From: Anadara kagoshimensis
Lineage: Eukaryota; Mollusca; Bivalvia; Arcoida; Arcidae
Length of the DNA stretch: 64,000 nucleotides
Assembly (NCBI GenBank): GCA_021292105.1
Contig: CM037869.1
Coordinates: forward strand, 44,910,990-44,974,989
Reading direction: 5' to 3'
Shown here one piece after another: positions 32,740-46,600 of the stretch. A program made the translations under genes and the position numbers. Every line of letters starts with the position of its first letter. The stretch's first letter is position 1. The notes under the pieces were generated by a model. That model did not search any database, had not been told where the DNA came from, and worked only from the letters and a program-made list of their open reading frames with translations.

Positions 32740-32972
32740 TACCATCACCAAAACCCTTTATATGCTAATGTTTTTTCTGAACCAATGACGGGCAGTTATG
32801 AGTGAAGATTTTCTCCAGGATGCATTATCTATTTAAAATGAAACAAGATGTTTAAATTGGTCCAACTTTTAAAATTACAAAATCCTGATTTTAAGATCTT
32901 CTCTCAGTATTTTTGTCAGATTATCTTGCGTGTATATTCTTCTTGATCCTGTAAATCCTTCCATCAGATTGC

Positions 32973-35900
32973 TCACTGGACACTCTGTTGAGACTGTGAA
33001 GATTGACTGTTGTCTTGTAATGGAGTCCTGCAATAAATAAAACATTAATAATTATACATAATTTAAAAATACCATACCATCTCTAATTTGATTGGAACAT
33101 GTGATCAGGGTGGAGAAAACTCTGTATCATTCTGAAAACAACATCTCCCACCCCTCCGGGACACACCATAATGTCACAATGATATAATGTCATTGATGGA
33201 GAATCAGTCAGAAAGAAGAAAAATCAATGAAAGACTGATGTTTTGAAATAACCTTCCAGTCTGTCTTATTTTTAATATTTTTTCTTTCTTTCAGTCTTTC
33301 TTAATACCATGTTTATCTTTTAGTATAATTACCGCTTCACTCCTGGGAAATATGACTTGTTGCAAGTGAACAAATGCTCATATCTTCCTCATTCAAAAGC
33401 AATAAATGTGTATTCTAACATGATCAACATTTTCCTTCATATGCAAAATTATTGATTTTTGTTGATTTATTAGAGTTTTTAAAAACGCCCCCTTTTGAAA
33501 AATCTTAGATTGAACGAATGGATGACCTTACAGTTCAGATGGAACAAAGTACTTACGGTGTGGGACTAGTTTTAGGGCGTGGCATCTTCTCTAGAATTCC
33601 TTGTATATCTTGTTTCTCGTCGTACATTTTCCATAATTCATACAGAGACAAAATCTGTCTAGATATTTCTAATATCTGAAATGTACCAAAATAAAACATG
33701 ATAAACGCAACGAATGTTAACTAAATATCAATCATATTCATATACAGTCCAACCTGCCTTAAAGGCCACCTCTATATAAGGACCACTTGTTTGCAAAGAC
33801 CAGTAGAATTGTATCCCAGTTGTTCTTTATTCATATTATTTGAACTTGTATATAAAGGACACCTGTCCATAAAGACCACTTTTACCGGTTCTCTTGGGTG
33901 GCTTTTATAGACAGGTTTGACTGTAATTCAATTCTCATTTGTTAAAAGCATTTTGATTGGTCCGATTTTTTTTGTTACTTTTCCATGAATGGATTGGCTC
34001 TCAATGATGTGATTTCATTATGGAAGACGTACAGAGGCATTTGAATTCCTAAGCCAAAGTGTTGCTATGTTTTTACTTGCTGCTGCTGCTACATTGTTGT
34101 TTAAATTTTTGATTTGTTGTTGAAAAATTTCTAAAAATTGAATTATTCAGTGTGCAAAATGTCCAATTCTTTCATAAAATTATTAAATTATTCACCAAAG
34201 ACAGTGAACCATTATCAAAATACCACAGATTTATCCAATGTTCATTCTCTAAGGGGACCATGCTGAAAAACCTTAAATCTTCTTTGGAAATATTAGGGTT
34301 TATTGTATTGTCCATGTTTCAGCTGACACTAACCTTATCCATATCCACGTTTAATTCTGCTAACCATTGCTTTAAATCTTTTTGTTGTATAACACATGCT
34401 ATATGTAAACAAGCTGAAAAATCCAAAACAAATTCATAAATTTCTATAAGACAATTTATCTTAATTGGTTATCTATTGGTTAAAACTAATAGAATCTATC
34501 CATGCTTTGCAATGAGGGTTCGTACAGACATTTGGACTACAGATTTAAGGACTTTTTAGGGTCTTATTTGCAAATTTAAGGCCTAATCAGAGGGACAAAT
34601 TTAGCAAAAAAGATTTAGTGCAAAGGCAATTTAATCAATAAAACAATTACCGGTACTTACATGTCTATAGTAACGACATTTGAAGTATAGGTTAAAGTTA
34701 GGTGTTTAGAGGGGGCCTAGTACCTTTAAATTGCTCATTTCAATGCAACTTATTAATTAATTAATTTATTTACTTATAGATCAGTCTATTTGCAACCACT
34801 TAATATCAAAATACAGACACCCAACTGGCCAATGCTTTTTTAGGGCCTTCAGGATAAATTCGAGGGCTTTTTAGGGTCAGATTTGTTTTTAGGGTCTTTT
34901 TAGGGAAAACCTCAAAATTTAAGATCTTTTCCAGGCCTGTACGAACCCTGTGCAATGGAAACAGAGAGTTTAACCTTCATTTCAAGACCAAGGCTTACAA
35001 AACAAGATTTGATTCATTTTTTCCTATCATTGTTGATTCTTCGAACTAAGTTTTGTAAAATAGTGCTGTATAATTTTGGAAAAATTACTCTGCAAAAGAT
35101 ATGTCTGTATAGATGGAAGAACGGAACATCTGTGCCTTCTATACACCAATGCACTGGTTCATGAAAATTATTCAAATTTAAGGTCAAGTAGACAGGTCAA
35201 TGTTGTTTACATATAACTACAACACTTGCCTTGATTGATGAATTGATTGAAAGGGGTTTTACATCCCAGTTAAGAATATTTCACTTATATCAAGACATTA
35301 ACAGCTATAGGCATGATAGGTGAAGTGACGGAATTTTTTACCTTTGCATTGCACTCAGGGCAATGTGCAGAGAGGATTCTTTTAAGTGCCACATGGGGCA
35401 TCAATTTTAAGGTCTCTTCCAAAGAACCCTGTGACTTTCATTTTTAAATGCTGAGTGCTTGGCAAAATGATAGTCTCTACCTATTTTCAAGTCTTTCTCA
35501 AACCTGGCTGGGGTTCGAACCCATGACCTCCCACATACAACATGTACAAAGCAAACACTCTACTTCTGAGCTACGGTAGTGTTACACTTACCTAGAGCTA
35601 TCATATATGGTGCATATAACAGACATACATCTGTGCGTAAACTATCATTTACAATTCTCCTGTAAAAAGATCAGAAAAAAATTGAAATAAAACCTTTTTG
35701 TTACAATGGGAGATATCTAGGAATTCAAAATTTCCTGGGTCTGATGTAGAACCTATTGACTTTTACATTATGATCCTTGATATTTAAACTGTAAAAGTCC
35801 AATGGATCTGCCCTTTTTTCCCCAGGATAATCCTACTTTCTCTACATTATAACATAATTGCACAAGGATCCTTAACTTCTGATTCTTGTCTTTCAAAACT

Positions 35901-38900
35901 TTATGTCGGACATGCCAAAAAATAAAGGCAAAAATCCTTGATCTTCCATTACAAGCATAATTTTGAATCCCTAATGTTTGTTTACCTTATTTCTGAGAAA
36001 GCAAATACCCATATACTTTATAGCTTTTAAATGGGGCCAATGCAAAACAATAATTCAATTACTCACATAAGGCAAGTCATTGCTAAAAATTGTGTTTTAA
36101 ATTTAATCCATGCATACAGCAAAGCATATTTTGCATGTGAGTTTGAAATGGTAAAAATTTGACAAAATGTTGACATTCGTCATGCGACATAATGATGACA
36201 GAAGAATTATTACTGTAAAGGGGGAAATTTTTGCATGGGTAAAATTTTTGCTTATTTCGCGCTAAAAAAATTACCGTGAAAATTTTACCAACATAAAAAT
36301 ACCTACCATACAGGTAAATATATCATATATATAGAATTTACACAAACTTATATTGGTTGCGCAAAAATTACACCAACGCTAAATGCCAGATTTCAGAAAT
36401 CGCGAAATTTTCATCCCGCGAAAATAATCCCTTTAGAGTATTTAGGTAGGTGTGTAAGGGGTACAATGAAGGGTAGCTCAAAGGCGTCAGGTAGAGTTTA
36501 AAAGTTTAAAGGATTTATGTCAATTTTTTCAAAGTTTGAAGATGCAATTATAATTATAACTGGGGACTGGTATGCTTTTTTTAAAATCATAACAAAACCA
36601 AATCATGTACATTATCAACTGGAAACCATCAACCAATTGTATTGCAGTATGCTAATTTAAAATGTTCAAAATTTGTGACATATTACATGCCATCACCAGT
36701 TTACTTACCAAGCTAATGCATACAATGTGTCTTCACAATTTATTTCAGCAAAATATTCCGTTAGTGGTCTATATGGATGATATATTACTAGACAACAGTC
36801 CTGGAAATAAAGACCAGAAAAATATCACATGATGATTCATGGATATATAAATTAAAATTGTTTGACTGGCTACAAAACTATAAAATTCAAAATCTTGATG
36901 TGTCTGTTATACTTAAATAGCCTTGTAGGGAAACCCAGAATACAACTTGTTTTTTACCAATAGTCAAACCTGAGTTAAAAGTCATCACTCTATAAGGACC
37001 TATGTAGTGTACTCGGCAACAAGGAAAAAGATTAAAACAAATGGTTCTCTCTGCTGGGGAACTCTGGTTTCCTCCACCATTCACCTTGATACAAGTAAAA
37101 AACACCATCCACCTTGCTGTAAATGAGGAAAACCAAACACAATTACTCCTCTCCATTCTCCACTACATAAATTTTTTTGTAAAAGGCAGTGTTCAATCTA
37201 AAAGAGACTTGCACCATTGGCCCCAAAATAACAATTTTGTCCCCAAAAATTCTGTCTGTGGGCCAACCATGGCCCATCTTTTTAGTCTTTGTTGAGACTT
37301 GAATAAAGTGGTTCTACCTCTTTATCATCAGATATATATTGTTTCTTTGACTTAAACCAACTTGTTATAGGTTGCGAGACAGAATATGCCATACATTAAT
37401 TAAATGGTGTATTTGTTTCAATACTGACCTATACAAATGAAATGTCTCAAGTTATGTTGACCTCATGTTTGAAAACATGACCACCACCACCCCATCCCCT
37501 CTCCCATTGTTTTTTCTTTAAGGCCTGGACCAGGATAACCCCTCTTTCTACAGTTCTGGATTGAACACTACATAGGGAATTTCAGTTTTTATGTTTTCAT
37601 GAAATGACTCTCAAAACAGGGTGAAGGTCAAAGTTCAAGGGCATAACCTTTTTTTTACTTGTGTGCTTTTTCAATTATAATTCCATTCTCTGTAAAAATA
37701 AATACAGTGTATTCATTGCAATACATACCAGCATTTCTAATAAATAAAACTCGCATTCTAAAACTACGTTTATCCTGTAAGGGTATTCTTGAGGATAAGC
37801 ATGGGAATATCTGTTTTTAACTAAAAATAAAATAATATGATATCTGAATATACATAAACTAAAACTTAAAAACTTTTTATATACAAATACAAACAGTTAA
37901 CACTGGGTCAACGACTAAGATTGTCAAGTAAAAAAATCTTTCAAGTCAGTACTTTCAATACATAAGGAGCCCTCAATTTTGTCAACTAAAATGGTGACCA
38001 AATCAACCTGAAATTGTGTCTGCCAACCTAAAATTTGTAAATGGTGGCCAGCTTGTCCACTTTCAATCTGAACTTTTGTGACCAGAAAACAAATAATATT
38101 TCTGTGTCACAAAATTTTCATGATACTGTTACCAATTCAGGCAATATAATGGACACTTTTAGTCATCATTATCGTTATTGATAACACTGATGTATGTAAG
38201 TGATTGTAAGTCAGTTTTAAAAAAGTGCATTTTTGTTTTCCATACCTAAAATATGCCTTAATTTTCCTTCATTTGCAAGAAAAAATTGCCTAGAAACTTG
38301 GATTTTCACTGGCCACCTCGACTGGCCGTATCCAGGTTTTACTGTTCATTATATCGGACACACACTCACCTACTTGCTGACAGGTACTTATCAATCTGCT
38401 GTTTGAAATTACACCAAATTCCTGAAAAACAAAAATATTTGCTTGTACAGATACAGAAATAACAACAAAATAAAATTACTGGCCCAATCATCAGTAGAGC
38501 AATTGTAGCTAATGTTTTCAACACCAGCTATGTGATGAGAAAATTTATTCATTTTCCAACTCTTTTTTTTTTGTCTTAAAACTAAGACTGTTTACTTCAA
38601 GTTTTCCTATAAGCTGATGTGAGTCTCGATGGCAAAGTGGTCCATAGCACATGCTTACTAAACAGCGCTTTTTACTAGCTAGGTTTAAATCTTACTCTGG
38701 ACATTTCCTTATGTAAAAAGTTTGTAAGTTCAATTTCTACTTTGCAAAATATATACCACTATGGTAGCTCAGTGGTAGAGTGCTCGCTTCATATGTGAAA
38801 GGTTGTGAGTTCGAACCCAGCTAGGTCTGACCAAGGCTTAAAAATAAGTAGTGACTGTTCTTTCGCCAAGCACTGGGCATTACGAAATGAAAGTCACAGG

Positions 38901-41900
38901 GTCTTTCAGAAGAGACCTTAAAAACAGGTGCTCTGTGGCACATTAAAGTACTCTCCCTAAACATTGCCCTAAGCACACTGCAATGGTCGAAAGTTTTACC
39001 AAATCACCTACTGGTATATAGCTGGTGGTGACTCGAAATAAGTGAAATATTCTTGACTGGGATGTAAAACCCCATTCAATCAATCAATGGACATTTGCAA
39101 AATAGACTCCGACTTTTCTCACTGCAAGAGCAAGAATTGACCCACTACCAGCAGTTTTAAATTAAATGCTGCACATTTAGTCTATTCTTTTCTTGTTCAC
39201 AACTCACCTCTACTTTTGATGACAAGAACACACAGGTAGGTGCCATTAACCAAGGATCTATACATTTCAAGGAATTTCTGAAAATGAAAAATAAATAAAT
39301 GTGAATTGTATTGGATAAGTACTAGTGTAAGTTCTTTCTAGATCTTAATTTGATACACCTAGTAAATCAAGATTAAAATAGCTACAACTGTCATTGAAAC
39401 TGACTTATACTAATGTTTCTGTTCCCAGGAGCCAAAATTGCCATTGGCTACTAATTATATTTTGGAACAAGAGCACCGCCGAGCGTAGCATTATACGCCC
39501 GTGTTATATTGATCGAGTAGTACTATTTACTGAGCATGCAATGTATTGATTTGAAATGATGCCATACATGAAGCATGCAATGCATTTTCATCACTTACCA
39601 AGTACCTTCGACATTTTATTACTTACAAAGTACCTTGGACAAACTGACAATCCTAAAAACCTCGAAATTTTATTATCGAAAGTAAGAAATTGCGCGACCG
39701 AAAACTCCGTGTTCGGGCCATAACTCGTAACCCAAAAAGTTGTAATTCAAATTGCACGAGATATTACCATGATTAAGGTGTAACTGTATAACAAATTTCA
39801 TTTAAATCCATGTTTGTATTGTCTACTGAATGGAATACAAACACATAGTCATACATAACCAAAAATTTCTAAGTTAAAAAAGGGGCTAACTCCTCCAAAA
39901 ATAATCTGAAAAAGTTTAATTCGAACTTGCACCAGATATTAACATCGTAAATGTGTATACCAAATGTATAACAAATTTCATTTAAATCCATGTTTGTATT
40001 TGTCTACTGAATGGAATACAAACCACATGGTCCTACATACAAAAATTTCAGTTAAAAAAGGGGCATACTCCTCCAAAAATAATCCGAAAAAGTTGTAATT
40101 CGAACTTGCACCAGATATTACATCGTAAATGTGTATACTAAATTTCATTTGAATCCATAAATAGTTGTAGGCTCTAATGATCGGAAACCACATGGTCATA
40201 CATACAAAAAATTTCTAAGTTAAAAAGGGGCATACTCCTCCAAAAATAATCCGAAAAAGTTGTAATTTGAACTTGTACAAGGTATTACCATGGTAAAGCT
40301 GTATACCAAATTTCATTTGAATCCATAATGTTGTGGTCTCTATTGAACGGAATACAATTGTTAACAGACGCCCGCACCGCCCGCCCGGACGGACAGCACC
40401 GTAACATAATACGTCCCGTCATATGACGGGCCGTATAAAAATTCTTTTAACATTTTCCAAAAGTAACCTATTTCAATTTCAAAAAAAAAACTTTAAAGGA
40501 CTATTTTTTTCAGAATTTGGCTACAATAATTTAAAATTGTGAAAACTTAGTTATACCCTCCACATAGGTTTTGTAATTGTCATTTGTCATACACCAATGA
40601 TCTTGTTTCATTTTTTGAAAACTACTGTACTTTTTGCCTATAAGATTGGGAACATTGAAATTATGAGATCTAGCACAAACTGCTTTTGATATGTTGACAT
40701 AAGCTAATATCTTCATTGCAAAGACACTATATTGTGGTAATTTGTGATATTTTGTGGGCAAGGACAACTAGATTTAATTTTTTCAGTGCATCAATGTTGT
40801 TTGGAGAATTTTTGGGAACAAATTGGGAATGTTTAGGCATGTAACATGATGTTTACCTTGTTTTCAGTGCATCAATGTTGTTTGGGGAATTTTTGGGAAC
40901 AATTTGGGAATTTTTACGCATGTTTACCTAGAGAAAACTACCGTTATTCGGTAGTAATTTTGAGATAACAAAATCATTGTACTACCTTGCCCTATGCATC
41001 TAAATCTGGTCTATGACATCTTGTCTTGTGTTGGTTTGTATTTGTGCAATTTTATCAAAATCCAACCATAGATATAAAAGATATGAAGTGGATGTACTCT
41101 ACGATGTATGCAATGTAAAGTGATATAAGGGAAGTAAGACCCTCAGATACAAACCACATAAACATCAAACCAGCTACAGTAAAACCTCGTTATGACGCCC
41201 CTCGATAACTTTGCCACCTCACTTATCACCACACTATTATGAAGTCTCAAAATCCATTTTGTTTATGTTTTTCTTTATTCGTCTCCCCCAATTTATGGCC
41301 AACCCCTTTAAAACGCCAAAATTTGACAGAACAAATATTGACAATGAATCAAGGTTTTACTGTATATGTTTATTGTTACTTTATCCTTCAACAGATCTAT
41401 AGGTATAAATGCAAAATTTCTAGTACCTGGCATAGAATCTTTTAAAATATACTGTTGCTGTAGCTATTACTTGTTGTCTTAACTTAAGCTGCTCACCTAG
41501 ACTCTGAATAACTGAAAAATAGATAAAAAGACTCTGAATACCTGACCCATTCCCAATGCAAAAAAAAAAATGCATTTTTCCCAATTCTGTAGTAAAAAAT
41601 TCCCAATCGACTACAATTATCAATTTTAAACAAAAAATTTGCAAGATCATCAATATTACTCATAATTCGATGATAGTTATCTCATTCTGATTATTATTTC
41701 TCGATAAAAACCAACATTTTATGTTGCTCTCTGCTTCTGCTATTTTGCTGTGAAAACTGATATAATTTGTTCAATTAGCAGTATAAAACTGGTCTAGAAT
41801 TTCTAATACGTTGTCATGATTTTTCCCAAAATCAAGTGTTTGTCAAACATTTTTCCAAATTTTATACCAAGGTCCTTTTCCTAAAAAGGCCAGCAAAATC

Positions 41901-42985
41901 TCTGCCTATTGACATAATTTACACCGAATGTCTTGATCTAGAAAATCACCACCAATCATTGCCACTGAATCACTAGTCACACCTCTCCCCTATATACTTA
42001 CAATTTGCAAAGAATATCATTATTTTCTGGTATTCTTCCTCAGATAAAACTTTGAGATCATGACGTCTTTCTCTAGCCAAGTCCTGCTTGTCTAGCAGCC
42101 ATTGTTGACTACAATATAAAACGCATATAAATTTGATTTTACATTTAATTTAAATTACCAGTAATGATATTTTATGTTAACCCTCTTGCTGCCAAATTAA
42201 TTTTCAATGCAACGTTGGCAGTGCCAAATTGATGTTCACAATGCGAAATGATATGACGTCAACAATAGATTATGACGTCAGACGCGCTTGTAGTCATATG
42301 ACATCATTAGTTAATTGTAGATTATAATCTCAATAGTCAACATTTTGCATTTTTGCTTACTTTTCAAAGATTATGAGTATCTCTTGGTCCTTAACCCTCT
42401 AGCTGCCACGATACCATATATGTCCTCCCCCAGCCCGCTGCCAAGAGGACATATATGTCCTTTTTTCTATGATTCCAACCACAATACTTTAAACCCTATT
42501 TCTTATTAATCCACTTTATATCTTATTTTCATAATAACAAAGTAAGATGGTAATTAACTGACATAACGGTTGCATGACGTCATCACAAAAATTATGACAT
42601 AAATATAGCGTAATTATGACGTAATCAAATGCTGCTGTCGTACATCATTGCTAATGTAGAAAATGCAGTCGTAAATGCCATGACCAGTGACTGAACAGCC
42701 ATGCATGCTGGTATATTTTCCTTAAAACTAACGGACCGATCTCATTTGATAAAATAATTAAATTAATAATTATTTTTGGGCCAAATTAACAATTAATTAA
42801 ACCTTTGGCAACGAAAGAAACACTGATCTATTAAAAACTTATTTTCTTACAAATGCATTGGGTCATATATAGAAGAGCAAATAAGTGTTAAATGGTTATA
42901 TTTTCGGAAAAATGAAAATCCTATGAATGGCCACTCGACAGTTTGAGATAAAATATGCTTGAAATTAAAGAAAATAAATGTCGCT

Positions 42986-43026
<41 letters not shown>

Positions 43027-43613
43027 AAGTTTATGTCAGTACGTAATGATATGATTTTTTCATCAAATATTTTTTCGATGTACTTTTCAGATCTTAAAAT
43101 GAGTTTAGCTTTCTCTGTTTTTCATTAATATATAGCAAACAATATGTTTAGAAAAGATAACATTGTAACTATTATTATCACCACTACTTACAATTGTATA
43201 CACTTTTTCACCGCAGACGTACAGTTTCATATTTGAACTCTGTACGTCATACATAAAGTTAGTTCTAAAATATTCAGAAAATTCATTTTAATTATTGGGA
43301 AGTGTGGTATAAGCACGAGGTATACATATTACAGTCACCTATACCTTAACCACCCCCTTATAATTTGAAGTCCTCGCATATAATTTTTAACTTTTACGAA
43401 TCATTTAATCAACTTTTAGATTTGATTATGAATATTACAACATGTGGTCTGTCAAATTATATAATTAGAACGCCTCTTAAAGGCTTCGTCACACACTGTG
43501 CAAATGTACCTGACTAAATGTTAGGATTGATTGTGAAAAGTAATTTGTCTCTTCATATGACTACTGGTACCCCGGAAATGGATTTTAAGCATTTTATAAA
43601 AAATATAGGGTAT

Positions 43614-43674
<61 letters not shown>

Positions 43675-46600
43675 AAATATAGGGTATCACATATATATAT
43701 ATATATATATGAAATGCTTAAAATCCATTCTCCGGGTACCTGTACATATGACACGTAAGACGGTAAAGAAAGCTTCTAGAAGGAACTCTCCATTGGTTGT
43801 CATATGAAATGGTTTATAGTATGTTTGGAAAAACCCCTACAAGTACATCAATATATTAACTAACATTAAAATTGTATATCAGTAATGTATCGCTTTATTC
43901 ACGTCTGCAATAAAAGAATGAAGTTGTTTTTAGATATAATTTAGGTGGCAATATATTTTATTTATTTTATTCAGCATTTACACCAAAAACAAAGTCAAGC
44001 TGATTACAATATACAACTGCGTTCCTGGGTCATAAGCGAAAAGGACCCTTATAACATCCAAATTGTCATGCAGAAAACACATTTTGAATGCAATATAAAT
44101 ATAGTATGTTACAAAAACATGACTGTGTGTTTTTGCATTTTTTCCACAACTATTGGGGATAATCCACTTTTATTGCTATTTCATAAAACCTTTTGTTAGT
44201 TTCCAAACATTTTTCATCTGAATGCCTTTTTTATATGGACGGTCAAATATAAAATATGGAATATAGTAAACACAAAAAATTGAAGAATACATGCACACAT
44301 TATTGTATACTACGTGTTACACTGATGAATACATATTATAAAGTGCATAACTGTCAATAGTTTAACACTGAGTTAATATAAAGTAGTCTAAGTTTGGCTG
44401 CTAAGTGGCAGAGATATGGATGGCTTAGTGACCATAAAAGTGGCCGAGAGATAAAGAAAAGTTGGCGAAAATTATCGCTAAAAATGAACTGAGATGAGCT
44501 GCACATTGGCACTAATTCGTTTTCTTAGTGTTAAACTTTCGACAGGCCTGTATTGTATATGGGCATGCCATCAAATGGAAAAAGGGACTCGTTAGAGATC
44601 AGGGAGGGATCCGCTGCGCTATAGAAAATGCCCCTTGTTGGTTTTCCTGTGCATCATCATCCAAAAATGCATTTTCACGGATTATGCTACCTCCTTATCG
44701 ATCTACGCTGTAGCCATAACTAACAATGAGTTATGTTTTTATCTGATTTGTGCTTGCTATATTTCGCAATCAGGATGCTTTTAGCATCTATTTATGTTGC
44801 AGTTCCCAGCGGTCAGTGGCAGTGTGAATAAAAGTTATATATGTCTAAGGGTCAGAAAATGTTCCCCAAATATCATGTATGTTGAGGTATGGCTATTGTC
44901 ACTTTTGCAATTGTGTTCTTTTCATTACCGTTTACTTTACTTGAAAATAATTAATCACGGCTTTCATATGCAATAACTTAAAACATAAAACGTGTATACA
45001 TGACCTCTGTAGATAGTTAATCGGATACTTTCGGGAAAGTCGGTGGCGATAAAGAAACCTTGCTAAATGGTGCACTGTACATTTCTAAATTTCTGCATCT
45101 TTTATACCTGTTCCGGTAAGACTTCAATGATTTTAGAAATATCACGTTATACGCAACATTATCAGTTAATCTAGAACATATACCAAATAGAAAACAAGCC
45201 TCTTAGGAAATTAATTCAAGAGAAATGTGCTAAAATGGTTTGTACGAACGGCCCTGACTGCCACTTTAGTCGTTTCACGACTGCTGCTTGTTGTTTCCTT
45301 CAACAGCTGTTTGAACTTGATATCAAATTAAATAAACTTGAATCTTGAATGAAAATAAATAAACATCCATAAAAATCTATCTGTGTACCTGTTCTATAAA
45401 CACTTAAGAAATATTTCAAATCAAAACCATTGCATAACCTCTTTGTATTTAAGAAACTATTAGATGCGATTTTGGCGTTTATTTTATCATTTTTCAACCC
45501 ATCTTTAAAATTCTCTTTAATTCACTGACGGATTGTGCACAGCATTTCTTGTTTGATTATTTATTTCTTTTACAGGAGGATCTATTACTATCTCTCCTCC
45601 ACCAATAGCATACACAATATAAATTAAATTCTGCCCACCATGTGCAGATTTTATTTCACCGGTATTCTTGACTTTCATCAGGCGGCACAGGTGTCGGTAA
45701 TGCTCCTTACATAATTATAACGCGCATCGCATTATGGCCAACTTAATTTTTTATAGTGAATTTTTAAATTAATTAAAACTGTTAGCTCAAAATTTGAGGA
45801 TTCGATAGTATTTCAACATTCATGTTGCATGAACATTAATAAGCATCTCATTTAAATCACCTGGCTATTATCATTATACAATTTTGTTAATAATAATTTT
45901 ACGAGGTCAAAAAAATTTTCGGGATAGATCTACTTGCCTAATAGAAATTCAACTCTATGTTCAACTTGGTTTTATGCTGGAGTTGTACTTTTTTAAGATA
46001 CGACCTTAATGAGAAAAATCTGCGAATAATGATGCGTAAAATATTGAAAATTTCATCAAAATCGGACAAATAATAACCTTGGAATGAATGTTTTACGACG
46101 TATGAAATCAGGTGAATGAAAACAGGTTCTCCTTTTCTCTGAACGTCGTCATTTTTGATGACGCAATCATGATGACGTTTTAACCTTGGCACAGCGCTGA
46201 CGTAATTTCAACTGTTCCGTGGCAGCGAGAGGGTTAAACAAGAGTTGTCAGTTCCATTTAAAGGACATATGTGTCCGTATGGCAGGCTGTCGGTAGAGGA
46301 CACATATGTCTGTTAGGCAGCAAGAGGGTTAATTAACTTCTTATTGCAAGTCTTTTATAATTTATAAATTTATGTTTGGTATTAAACAATCCAGAAATTC
46401 TGAAAAGGCATGTATACCCTAAGTTAAATAATTAGACCAGAATCTGGTCATTCTAAGGACCACAAAATACTAGAAATCGCATCGCCTCTCACTGCCTATA
46501 TAGGTTTGAATCAGAATTCAGATCCGTGTCACGGTCTGGGTACTTAGAGGTCCCAGGATTTGATCCCCAGTCTGACCCTGCATTTTTTCTCTTTCCTGTT

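Larger units (their letters stand above)
42177..46332. mobile_element. piggyBac-like ends, interleaved, in cyclin C intron 1
   Basis: TTAACCCTCTTGCTGCC at 42177 and TTAACCCTCTAGCTGCC at 42391 face inward. Their inverse forms ggcagcgagagggttaa (ends 46237) and ggcagcaagagggttaa (ends 46332) close the region. TTAA plus CCC and GCTGCC ends are the hallmark of piggyBac-type elements. By the sequence next to each end, 42391 pairs with 46332 (both have 'acatatatgtcct' / 'acacatatgtc' hairpins) and 42177 with 46237 (both with tgacgtca words), so the pairs interleave rather than nest. No transposase frame. A lone 'tgcaagagggttaa' lies at 46820. Confidence 0.65.

Noticed and set aside
43614..43712. 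(CA)n(TA)n tract as a separate regulatory Z-DNA element
   Set aside because: It is contained in a foldback MITE in an intron; the microsatellite explains it.
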